In this document: positions 1 through 9,743 of the stretch, piece by piece
Numbering within the stretch: the stretch's first letter is position 1
How the letters are laid out: every line of letters begins with the position of its first letter
From: Amoebophrya sp. A120
Lineage: Eukaryota > Sar > Dinophyceae > Syndiniales > Amoebophryaceae
Assembly (NCBI GenBank): GCA_905178155.1
Contig: CAJINV010000004.1
Coordinates: 9,586,625-9,650,624 of the forward strand
Length of the DNA: 64,000 bases
Reading direction: 5' to 3'
Translations under genes and position numbers: made by a program
Notes under the pieces: generated by a model
What the model was told of the DNA's origin: nothing
Database searches by the model: none
Seen by the model: only the letters and a program-made list of their open reading frames with translations

Positions 1-57
1 AAAAATATTAATATACATAGTCTGATTTGATTTGATTTTGTAAAACCACTGCCGGGT

Positions 58-1455
58 TTACATCTCCACCTGCTCGGTGGATGTCGCTCTGGATTGGGAT
101 CGCGACTGCTGGCGGAACGGCGATTTGTTTCCACCGTTGCCCTTGGACTGGGAGTTTCCGCGGCTAGTGCTGCGGTTTCCGCGGAACGCCTGTCTGCCGC
201 GGTTCCAATCCCAGGCGCCGTCTTTGTTCCAATGCCAGTCGCGCCCGCTGTTGTTGTTCCGGCCGAACTGACTGTTGTTATTGTACCGCCCGAACTGCTT
301 CTGGTTGTTGTTCTGCTGTTGCCGTCCGCGCGGCGAGAAGCCCAGAAACACGCTGCTGGAAGAATTAGAGGCGTTTTTCCCGGTAACGTCTGCGATCCTG
401 TCCGCCAGAATGATTTTCACTGCGCCCTGTACCTTTTTCAGGGTGAAGTCGCCGGCAATTTTCACCAGGATCGCCGTCAGCTGGTGGGGCTCGAGGTCCT
501 GGAGCAAGGCCTTCAACAAGTTCAGGCCGTCCCGCTCGGCAATCGGGATGTTCTGGATTTTCTTGCGCAGCTTCTCGTATGTGACCAGGTCACTCAGGAG
601 GTGATCCGGGCGCACGTTGAAGTGGGTGTACTTCAGCCAGTTCGAGAACTTTTCGCTGTTCTTTCCCGGGTAGACCGCTTCCTTCAAAGCAGCCAAGAAC
701 TCGTCGACGCTGGAGATCGGGATGTCACGGATTTCCGCAAGCAGATCCGCTACCTCGATGTTCTGCTTGAGCTGGTATAAAATCGTCTTGGCCGGCAGCT
801 CGTGTGCGATTTCCGCGTACTCCTTGACGTCGATTTCGTACGAGTCGATGTCTACCGCGTGGCAGCGGATATCGAACGGTGAATTCCCGATGTCCTTGTC
901 GTCCTTCAAGACCGGGACCTTGAGCTTGCTCGGGTCCAGTTGCTTCGCCGGGTAAAATCCGGTCAGACGATTCGCCGATGCTCCGGGGGTGTAGATGCTG
1001 TACCGCTCCGGGACGTTGACGTTGTTATCGGGTTCAGACGCGGAATCGTCGGTGTCCTGCTGATTCGTTTTCGCAGGTTTTAATTTCCAGTGGTCCAGGT
1101 TGGCGCCGGCGCTGTTCTCGAGCAGGTCAAAAGCCTGCTGCTTCAGCTCCTTCAAATTCTCCTTGCTCAGCTCGCTCGGGTCTACGCTTCCCTCGGTAGC
1201 CCGGATGTTGTTCGCCACCCTGGCGACAAGTTTCAGAAAGAAATATTCTTCGTTGACCTTCAAGAACTGGCTCTTGTTCTGGTCGTTCACCGCACTGGTG
1301 CCGGCCTTGCGGGTGAAAATTTGCCACACCTGGTCCTTTGATCCGGCCAGGTAGATGTATTTCGCCGCGTTAATTGTGGCGAGGCCACCAATCTTGTTTT
1401 GCGGTGCGCGAGAATTTTCAGGCGGCGCCATCTTTAGTTTTGATGCATATATCAA
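58..1455 (-). CDS. Gag-like / RGG-type RNA-binding hypothetical protein, intronless
   Basis: A 465-codon uninterrupted frame ends at a TAA at 58-60. The first Met is at 1455-1453, but a second Met at 1431-1429 (AAGATGG context, MAPPENS...) is an equally good start. The first 350 or so residues look like a helical folded domain (Leu/Lys/Glu-rich segments). The last 90 residues are Asn/Gln/Arg/Gly/Ser-rich with RGR, FGR and SRG tripeptides, as in single-stranded nucleic-acid-binding tails. A helical domain followed by a basic low-complexity tail is the layout of a retroelement Gag, but no zinc knuckle, protease or polymerase is adjacent, so this is only a suggestion. It has no introner, unlike most neighbours. 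I do not recognise a family by sequence. Confidence 0.6.
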   Translation of the reverse strand: MIYASKLKMAPPENSRAPQNKIGGLATINAAKYIYLAGSKDQVWQIFTRKAGTSAVNDQNKSQFLKVNEEYFFLKLVARVANNIRATEGSVDPSELSKENLKELKQQAFDLLENSAGANLDHWKLKPAKTNQQDTDDSASEPDNNVNVPERYSIYTPGASANRLTGFYPAKQLDPSKLKVPVLKDDKDIGNSPFDIRCHAVDIDSYEIDVKEYAEIAHELPAKTILYQLKQNIEVADLLAEIRDIPISSVDEFLAALKEAVYPGKNSEKFSNWLKYTHFNVRPDHLLSDLVTYEKLRKKIQNIPIAERDGLNLLKALLQDLEPHQLTAILVKIAGDFTLKKVQGAVKIILADRIADVTGKNASNSSSSVFLGFSPRGRQQQNNNQKQFGRYNNNSQFGRNNNSGRDWHWNKDGAWDWNRGRQAFRGNRSTSRGNSQSKGNGGNKSPFRQQSRSQSRATSTEQVEM

Positions 1456-2538
1456 CTTGCTCTATTGGGGGGGGGATATCGCAAGGTGTACTCGTGTTCC
1501 GTGTTCTTGGGGTGCATGCAAGAAGTGGCTTACTGTATACGGAGGCTCATAACTCTGTTGATCGGTAGATCTTGCCACTTGAACACTTGTGTCTTGCCTT
1601 TACCCGCGGGTGACAAAAAACTTCTTCCTGATTGTTTTGCTCAATCTTGAGCCAACGGCTCACAACAAAATTATACAGGTTGCATCGTGTCTCACATGTT
1701 CCAGGGTCTATCTAGATGTGAATCAACGTAATGAAACCTAGTGGCCGATTGGCAAAAAAAACGGGTAGGCAAAAGTAAAAAAACATTCCCCAAAAAAACG
1801 ACTTCTTCATGCGACTCGGCGATATCAGTACGATGTACACGATTCAGAAAAAAGCTCAACCGAGTAGTCACGACCAAGAAGAAAACTAGATCTTGACCGA
1901 TGAAGATAGGTGTGAACATTCTGTGAACAACACTACTTACTGCCAATGTTGTTGTCCCTCTTCCACTTCATTTTCTTGACAAAGTTGATGCAAAGGGAAA
2001 GTCAAAACCGCAAATTTTTGGAAGATCCCAATCTACTCACTCGTCTCGTTCTATTTGCAAATACAACGGGGTGCTGTAAATTTGTTCTGTCGACGTGGTC
2101 AAAATCAAAATTGATACGCGAAACTGCACAAGGATGGCTTCTACTAGTAAATCATAGGCACATCGTGGTCTAGCAAGTATAAACTTGTTAAACTTCCATT
2201 TCTAGCACGACAGTTAGATGAACAACAATGAAATTCGCGACAAGCACGTCAATTTACGACCCTAGTAATTCTAATTCAACAGAGTTCCACCTCTATCCAT
2301 GACACCGCACAAGCGGCCCGGCGGGTTTGTTAGTCAATTACCGCCACCTATGCTGATGAACAGACAAGTCCATCAGAGGGCAGAACGGGTAGCATTGGCA
2401 TTCCGCTCGTAGTGTCTTTTGTTTTCATCTTCTCAGTACAACATACTACTGTATTTCCTGTTTCTTGGCAAGAAAGAACTGTAAGTGGCTTCGAAAATAA
2501 AAATTAATTGTCCGGAGACCGCATTAAGTCGAGAACAA
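1456..2538. other. Intergenic region, divergent promoters expected
   Basis: About 1.1 kb between a minus-strand and a plus-strand gene, so both promoters probably lie here. There is a run of nine G at 1466-1474. I see no convincing ORF, RNA gene or introner. Confidence 0.5.
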
Positions 2539-5500
2539 ATGGCCGCACCTACCACGGGAACCGGGCCGAGCGCACCGTCCGCGCCCTGGACTTGTCAGTA
2601 CCGTGGGTGCAAAAGCAAGAAATCGCAAATCAAGGAGCTGCGCGCAAGACTACCGACGGGCTACCCGCATGACGAGGATGTGAATCTGCGAGTAATACTG
2701 CATAACTATACTGTTTTCGAAGTAGAATTCCTGTCACTACGAAGCAAAGGGACGACCACGAAGATGAAACTCCTCTTGTCATGCATGAGATATAATTAGA
2801 GGAAAGAACAAAAGAAAACGAACAAAAATTCCCCCCCCCAAAAAATAAGGTCTGCACGGTGTGTCGGCGCCTGCCCCTTGCGGATCAGCTTCCCCTCGAC
2901 CAACTTCCCACCGCGACCATGAAGGAAACGCTTGGAAATTACTCCCGCGCCACCATGGCCCAGTTTACCCAGTTATCAACTGCAAAAATGTCTGGGGCTG
3001 GAAACTTGTAATGCTGCGTTGGGAACAGTGAATGCTCTGTAATGCACAGGCAAGCGTGAGAAATATCTGCGCTTTTTTGTGTTGCGTTTTTCGCATGACA
3101 AACTGCGTTTTTGCATGACAGGCAAAAGCAAAAGGGTCTCTACTTCTTGGACACGCATCACAAACTTTTTGGTCATGCCAGACAAGCATGACATCTTCCA
3201 GACCCAGACACTTTTGCATTTGATACCAGTTCGCCTCCGTTGCGGCGAAACTGCCGGAGGACAGCGTCGAGCCGCTGGACCGGGAGACGGTGCTGTCGGT
3301 GATCGAAGACCTGGAGGACATGGAGGCCAAAGCCAACGAAATATCCTCGGTCCTCCGGTACTATGGCACCAACCACGCGAACCAGCTGGCGAAGGCCATT
3401 TGTCGGAAAATTTTAGATGACGGCTTCCCCTGGGAGATGAGCTTGGCGTTCGAACAGATAAACGATCTTGTCATGGAGGAGATCGCCAGGCTAGGTACTA
3501 GTGCAGAAGTGCTTCTAGAATTTTTTGTTTTATAAATATGATATGAACTTTTATCTTGGGGTAAAAATTATTCTGAGGATAAAGTTAAAGATGAATAAAC
3601 TTACTATCACGACACGAAGTGATCATGGCACCGTCGTGCAAAAATTTTTAAGGACACAAGAACTCCACAATCCGCAGGCACCGCTTCACAAGCGCTGACG
3701 CCCTTAAACGGATCATCCGGAGGTGTGGCCGTACCCGCTAGCTTTCCACCGGCAGGAGGGACAGACGAACCTCCAGTCCTCTGCGAGCCCGTGCAGACCG
3801 CGTCGATAGAATCGCAGCTGAACCAGAGCTACCAATATGCGTTTGGGGTGTTGTTTCCAAAATTTCTCCAGTGCAGCTGGGAGAGAATCAAGGAAATCGC
3901 GGAGGACGACGCGAACGTGAGCCGGAAAGAGGAGCAGAAAAAACTTTTCCGGGTGGTGAACCAGTGGAAGGAGATCCATTTGTGGGGCTTGGGAACGATA
4001 AAAGAGCAACTGTTGTTGAGAAAGCAGCAGGTCCTGCAGGGTACCGTTTTCAAAAAGGCGGTGGTCGGCGGTGGAGGTGGCGCGAATCTTCCGAACGCCA
4101 ACAACAACAACAGCAGCAGCCACAGCCAGGGAGCTGTAGCAGTTGCACCAGAGCAGGGTCAACTACAAAGTCAGTTTCCGGGCGTGTCCAACTTCGTTGG
4201 GAATACGATTTTCACGGTGAATCTGCAGGATATCGAGTTGATGTTGGCGACCTTGGACTTGGTCCAGCAGGAGGAGGACAAGGAGGAGGAAAGAGAGCTG
4301 AAAAAAAGAAAGCTCGACTCAGAGGAGCAGAAACAAGCGCAGGAAAGCAGAAAAAACTTCATCGAGCAAATTTTGGAGATGGCGGGGGAGGTGGGGTTGA
4401 ATAAGCTTACAACAACCTCTATGCATTGCAAAAGTATCGTACTTCTAGTAGAAATCGCATGACAAATTTTCTCAGCATGAGAAATGGAGTTTGTCATGCT
4501 GTTTTGCCTTGGGATCGAGATTTGTAATGCATGACTGCGATTGCTACGAGTGCGATACTTTTGCACAGGATAACCTCTGACAGCCCCGGCGACATCAACG
4601 ACGACGCGGGGGAGCAGCAGACGAATCTGCATTTGAGAATCCTCGGCCTGGACGTCGCCGCGTTCAAGAAGAACGAGATTACGGTGGAGCAAATCAACAA
4701 AACGGCCCGAAAATTGATGTTCAAAGCGCATCCCGATAAAAACCCGAGCATCGAGTCGCAGAAGTGCACCGACGCGATGACCAGAATCACGGACGCGAAG
4801 GAGGCACTGGTGGAGAAACTGGACCCCGCGAACCAGAAGAAGAAGCAAGCCGTGGACCCGAGTAAGATCCAAGTGCTCGCCTCTTCCTCCGGGGGGGCAG
4901 TTATCAAATGTAAAAATGTCTGGGTCTGGAAACTTGTGATGCTGGGTGGCGTATCGTGAGGAGGCCGCAAATGCTGGCTCAGCATGACAAGTTTCTGAGC
5001 TTCTAGGTGTTGCCTATTCTGCACGACAAACTGCGTTTCTGCATGACAGAAAAATGGCGCTCTTGGGTAACGTGCATGACAGATTTGAGAGCCATGCCAG
5101 ACAAGCATGACAAACATGCACTCTTCCAGACCCAGACACTTTTACATTTGATAGCAGTCAAGCAGAAGCAGCTCTGTCGGTTCGTCGGCTGCACGGACGA
5201 GGTCTGTTCCCAGTGCGCGCACGGGGCCTGCCGGTCGCACATCACGCACTGCCACTTCTTCGCCCGGCAGAACCCGGGGTTGCGCTGCTTTTTCCACCCC
5301 CCGCCCCGGGAAAACGCCGTCAACGCGGTCTTGGTCAACGTATGACAGTGCACAACTCCCCCTCCCCCTCATTTGTATAGCATGAACGGCAATACAAGCA
5401 TCAGCAAGAATGCCGGTTTTGCAAGACAAATTTACCCTGGAGTGTAGTGCTATTTGGGCTACCAGAACTTGTCATGCAAACAGTGCCAACGGGCACAGCT

Positions 5501-5587
5501 TGGATTTGGGATTTTGCATTGCAAATGAGGGGGAGGGGGAGTTGTGCACTCTCATACAACGGACGCTGGCAACAGAAGAAACATTGA
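2539..5587 (+). CDS. CID-like, J-domain and Cys/His-cluster protein, 604 aa, 7 exons
   Basis: Exons: 2539-2691, 2850-2973, 3231-3494, 3678-4419, 4578-4901, 5159-5340, 5562-5587. They sum to 605 codons including TGA. Start ATG at 2539 sits in ACAAATGG context. Residues 19-56 hold a CxxxxC and a CxxC pair, a possible zinc site. Residues about 95-290 resemble a CID/RPR domain (binds RNA polymerase II C-terminal tail), in particular the KLFRVVNQWKEIHLWG stretch; I rate this match moderate. Residues about 445-510 form a J-like domain with HPDKNP at 479-484, the motif that stimulates Hsp70 ATPase. The last 60 residues carry a dense Cys/His cluster. A link to RNA processing is inference. Four introners and two GT-AG introns interrupt it; every join keeps the frame. 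Confidence 0.8.
2692..2849 (+). other. Canonical GT-AG spliceosomal intron
   Basis: Donor GTAATA after CGA, acceptor AATAAG before GTCTGC. Phase 0; no TIR or TSD. It contains a C9 run followed by A-rich sequence near the acceptor. Confidence 0.75.
2974..3225. mobile_element. Introner, family A (252 bp)
   Basis: TSD CCAGT at 2969-2973 and 3226-3230. TIRs start TATCAACTGC and end GCATTTGATA. Removal joins ...AQFTQ to FASVAAK... in frame. Confidence 0.93.
3495..3677 (+). other. Canonical GT-AG spliceosomal intron
   Basis: Donor GTACTA, acceptor CCGCAG, AT-rich interior, no TIR. The join completes a Gly codon (IARL-G-TASQ). Confidence 0.75.
4420..4572. mobile_element. Introner, family B (153 bp)
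   Basis: TSD ACCTC at 4415-4419 and 4573-4577. Left end TATGCATTGC, right end GCACAGGATA. In-frame join TTT-SDSPGD. Neither TSD nor ends offer a GT donor. Confidence 0.93.
4902..5153. mobile_element. Introner, family A (252 bp)
   Basis: TSD GCAGT at 4897-4901 and 5154-5158. Same length and interior type as the copies at 2974 and 27801. In-frame join SSGGAV-KQKQLC. Confidence 0.93.
5341..5556. mobile_element. Introner, family C (216 bp)
   Basis: TSD CAACG at 5336-5340 and 5557-5561. TIRs start TATGACAGTG and end CTCTCATA; the arms carry the CCCCCTCC / GGAGGGGG complement. Removal gives a short terminal exon ending at TGA 5585-5587. Confidence 0.9.
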
Positions 5588-8199
5588 GGTCGTGCTGGGC
5601 CGCAGCACCGTGGCTTTTGTTGCAATACAGAACGGCCCCCGAAGATAGAAAATGTAAACCACCATCAAGCAGCAACCGCGACGACGACTGTTACTTTTTC
5701 TACCGTGTATATAAAATTATTTGTGACAAGCAGGAAGTGTGAGGACGAGGAGCAGCCAGCACGACAGGGACGACAGCACATGACGACAAGAAGAAAACGA
5801 CAAGGATAAAAATTGCCGCTTCACCAGGAGCTTCGTTCTTGCACAGGGAAGTGGTAGTTGGTACAATCTGGCTTCTTGTTCATCATCATCTACTCCTGAG
5901 GGGAATAAATGCCTTCAGTTGATGATGAGGATGCACCCGGCCGTCGACCACGGGCAACAAAAAGGTGACGCTTGCGACCACGCTCTTGACGCAGCTGCCG
6001 CCTCAAAACAGCTTCGGATGACGAAGCCGGTTTCGAAAAAATGAACCGAATTGGCTGGAGGCTCCTGGGGAGTGGCGTAAGTTTAAGTAGTAGGTCTTCA
6101 CGAGTTACATGAACAAGACACGACTACCGCGGATTGAAGTTGAAAACAGCAGGACCAAGCTCTACTTGTACTTCCGCGGAGCTGCCACTACAAAACGCGA
6201 AAAACAGGAGGAGAGAAGCATCGCGGCCGGGTCCTCGTCCGAGGTAGGTCATCATCGTGCACCAGGCGCGCCGAGGAAATCAACTTGTTCCGAGCCGGAG
6301 TACAGCCGCTGCCGCAAGTCCTCGTGCGGCACAATTTTATTTAATCCATCGACAACGGACCCAAAAGATGAAGAACAAGACCATCCGGAACATCAAGGGG
6401 ACAGTGTAGTTGCGAGTGAAAAGATAACTGGACATGGCCTGGATCATCAACTTCATCTGCTGGAATAAAAGAGCGGCCTTCTCGCGGCTGCGTCAGGACT
6501 ACGTGACGGCGCGGACGACACTAGTTGCCGAGATAAAGCGGCACACACAACAAGCAGATGATCAAACCTAAACCGGTGTAAGATATGAGGATGAAAAGAT
6601 TGGACAGATCCAACCGAAGAACGCGACAGCTGTACTACAGCATTATGGCATGTAAAATGTTGTATCAAAAGACCTAGTAGATCACTTGCGAGACGTCGAC
6701 CACGACGAGATATTAAGCGACTACAACAAAGGAATTGACTTGTACAATGCTTGAGTTGATACATTTCAATTTGGTTTCATCTTGACCTTCTAGTAGCTGC
6801 ACGATAGTAGTTGTCTAATCTAATTATACTGAAGGTGGACCAGAAAGAGTCGGTCTAGCATTTCGCGCACAGCTGCTGCCCAGGTCTTGTCCGCTGCCTG
6901 CTGTCGTCGCAAACTCTGCGACACGACAGCCGCAGTGTAAGGTAGTCCTGACTGCTTTTCATCAGAAAGGGTGTCATCTCTGTTTGACTCTTAAATGTTT
7001 TCTCGCTCCTGCTTCGTGTTCGGATTTTTTTTCAGTGGTACTGCTTTTGACAAGAATCGGAGACGGCACGATTCCAATTATGCGTGCCCAGAAAAGCAAA
7101 AGAACAACATCAACATCGTGACATTGATGCAAAAGAACAAAACGTTTTTTTCGTGGATCTCGTGGACGACCCCTATCGCAATCGCCGAAAAGCCGAGCAA
7201 CGGTGCGTCGACCCTGCAGATCGTGGTTCCAGCGCGAGCTGCGACCACAAAAAGGAGACGTCTGTGAGCGCAAATAATTCTCCGCCGATCTACTCGCGTC
7301 GCCGGCCGCTACCGACGGACAAGAAACAAACTCGGAGTGCCTTCATGAGGCCGGCTGCAGCTTCACGGTGTAGTCTTCAATCGTCTACAGCACAAGACCA
7401 AAAACCAGTCGCCGTTTGATGTGATGCTCGTGCTGCTGAAACATCACGTGGTTCGTTGACCCCCCGCGCGCTGCGTGGAAGGGAAAAGGCGCAAGAACGG
7501 CAGCAGCGACAACGAGCTGTTTTTGTTTACGCTGTCTGGACGAGGTAGATGAGTGAAATCAATGTGTCAAAGGTCGGGAAACGGTGTCCTTGTCCTTCAT
7601 CTATCTTTTCATCCTCCATTTAGCCCCTTGCTCTGTACTTCAATCAACATGTTGTACTAGATCTACTTACAATCTACTTAGAAAAGCTAGAAGGCTCGTC
7701 TCTACTCGAGGCGATTCATATGTAGTTTTAATCGCGGCCATGTAAAAAGTTGTCTTTCTTTCTGTTGCCTGCTCAAAACTCCCTCTGTGTCTACCTTGCG
7801 TGCCATCTATCATGAACCGGCATTCGGTCATGCATAGGCTCCTAAAGCGGAGCGAATTTTATACCAGGCTACCTGTCCTCAACCACGACTGCTCTTGCGT
7901 CGGAAGGTTTTTTCGAACTTCATATCCATGTGTTCTTCGTAAACAAGTAGTAAGACGAGCGCGTTTCTCTGTTGAAACACAGAAACTTCTGTTTTTAGCC
8001 CGCTCAAACCTCCGGCATAGTCTTGCATAGTGCTGATGAGCAGAGGAATCGTAGAACAATTCGCATGCTCCCATAGAAGAGCTTGCGCTAATACTTAGTA
8101 ATATTCCTATTCGTCGGCAAATTGCGGTAGCGTAGTTTGCTTGTAGGATAGAATTCGTGAGTTGCACTTATCAACACTTCGCGCAAAAACAAAAAGCGA

Positions 8200-8560
8200 G
8201 TTCTTGTTGGTTCTGTGTGATCGTCCTCGTGGTGGTCTCCAATTACCGTAGAAAATCTGCGATTGCAACGCGGAACAAGTTGATCGGCACTTATTTCCTC
8301 GTCAATCATTCTCGTTCTCCTCGTCGCACGCAAGAATGAGCACGTCTCCGTCAACGAAAATGTAGTGCGTTTTTATTGAAATAAAAATGAAATGGTAATT
8401 TAGTACGCGGCTTTGTCGTGGCACAAGTGGTACTACTCAATCGTTGCTTTCTATTTCGTAAGGTCAATCGTTGGCTCCGAGCTTCGAGAATCCGCATCAT
8501 AAACAGCTTTTTTTTCTTGTTTGGGCGGGGTTGGGGTTCGCTCTAAAAACAAAAAACGTG
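8200..8560 (+). repeat. Diverged dispersed repeat, copy 1
   Basis: Shares ordered blocks with 20560-20875: a GTGATCGTC..GTGGTGGTCTCC block, a TTTCCTCGTCAAT block, a TACTCAATCGTTGC block and a CAGC(T)9-10 CTTGTT block. The spacing is nearly the same. Confidence 0.55.
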
Positions 8561-8582
8561 TGGGATGGGCAAAAATGAAGGT

Positions 8583-8596
8583 TTTAGGGTTTAGGG
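8583..8596 (+). repeat. Interstitial telomere-like repeat (TTTAGGG)2
   Basis: Two exact TTTAGGG units. This is the plant-type telomere unit also used by dinoflagellates; a similar patch lies at 19335-19350. Confidence 0.6.
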
Positions 8597-9064
8597 TTCC
8601 AGCTCGAAGATGACCCCTTGAATCGCTTCAGATCCAGATGCAAATTTGAGTGCTTCAGAATGCCAAGTTGTGTGTGAGCAGTATTTAAGTAAATGTAAAA
8701 CAGATGCAAGTAGATCGAAATAAAGTCGGTACCACCACAAAGATCACGGCGAAAGAAAGTGAAAGATCCAGGGAAGAGTACCACGCCCAAAAAATCGATC
8801 ACGACCCGTGCTGTTCGAAGACGGTTGTCCATGTGTTGAGCGCCACGTTTGAACGTGGTGAGAGATACGTTCTGGGAGAGAGAGGAAGACTCTACTGTAG
8901 CAGAAAGAAAGAAAGACAGAAAAGGAGCTACGGCACGTGCGCCAGTGCTCGTTCGTGCGAAAAGCAGGAAAAAATGCCGTCGGTTGTGAAAGAAGAAGCA
9001 GACGGTAAAAGCAAAAGGCGCCTCGGTCGTATACTAGGCAGAAGTAATAAAGCGGTCTTTCTGG

Positions 9065-9069
9065 CTCCT
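9065..9069. repeat. Target-site duplication of the copia element, left copy
   Basis: CTCCT immediately before the 5' LTR; the same five bases follow the 3' LTR at 16518-16522. Confidence 0.9.
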
Positions 9070-9386
9070 TGTCGATCTACCACTCGAGATCTAAATAGTA
9101 TAACGAATCAACACGATCATCAGGTACATCGGTACAAAATTCCATATGAAAACCAAAATAGAATCAGGATGGAATCACGATGGAAAAACGATGACTGGAA
9201 ATTGGAATGATTGGAATTTAGACCGTGAATGGAATGGAGACGCTTTACGACGAACCACGAACACCATGAGAAACCGATGACCACAGTGACCGGTCATTTG
9301 AGCAAACATAAAGTACTTCTTTGCCTATAGCGGCTGTACCTGATTCGTATCAAGATTGTTCGTATACTATTACGCCTGTACTCCTA
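9070..9386 (+). repeat. 5' long terminal repeat (317 bp)
   Basis: Begins TGTCGATC and ends CTCCTA. It differs from the 3' LTR (16201-16517, same length) at two positions by my alignment: A/G in the GGTAC(A/G)AAAT stretch and C/T in GTA(C/T)TCC near the end. This implies a recent insertion. It should hold the promoter and transcription start; no clear TATA box was identified. Confidence 0.92.
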
Positions 9387-9400
9387 TGGTAGCGGAGAGA
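9387..9400 (+). promoter_or_regulatory. Primer-binding site, initiator tRNA-Met type
   Basis: TGGTAGCGGAGAG follows the LTR directly. Eukaryotic initiator tRNA-Met ends ...CUCUGCUACCA, whose complement is TGGTAGCAGAG: 10 of 11 positions match. Initiator tRNA priming is usual for copia elements. Confidence 0.8.
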
Positions 9401-9743
9401 GTAGACTAACCATCTTCCAACTTTTTCTTTTGCGTAGGATCCTTAACGTTTGTACTTACGACTAACATTCTTATTACGGCCGTGGCATTGCATAAAGTAT
9501 TTCTTGCACAAATCGACTAGCGCTTACATATTTTTACAACTTCAAAAACTTCCAAACACTTCCAGCAACGACCTGCATCCTGTAAGATTTTTTTTTCCGC
9601 ATAACAAAAACGACTTCTGCATACGAAAAACGACCTATCCAGCGTTACAGATTTCATTTCTCTCTCCTGCTACAGCTTACAAATATTTTTGTCGCTCTTT
9701 TCTCGCTTACTTTTTCGGTCTTCAAGTTCCACAACCAAACAAA

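Larger units (their letters stand above)
5588..9064. other. Long non-coding stretch upstream of the retrotransposon
   Basis: About 3.5 kb with only short open frames of biased composition, none convincing. It contains a telomere-like TTTAGGG pair (8583-8596) and a stretch that resembles 20560-20875. No introner motif seen. Confidence 0.5.

Noticed and set aside
6109-6468. 119-codon frame starting with ATG
   Set aside because: Low-complexity charged sequence in a stretch with no other gene signal; length is within chance for this GC content.
8704-9210. 168-codon frame overlapping the 5' LTR
   Set aside because: Crosses the LTR boundary, has no domain, and the LTR half recurs at the 3' end without the rest.
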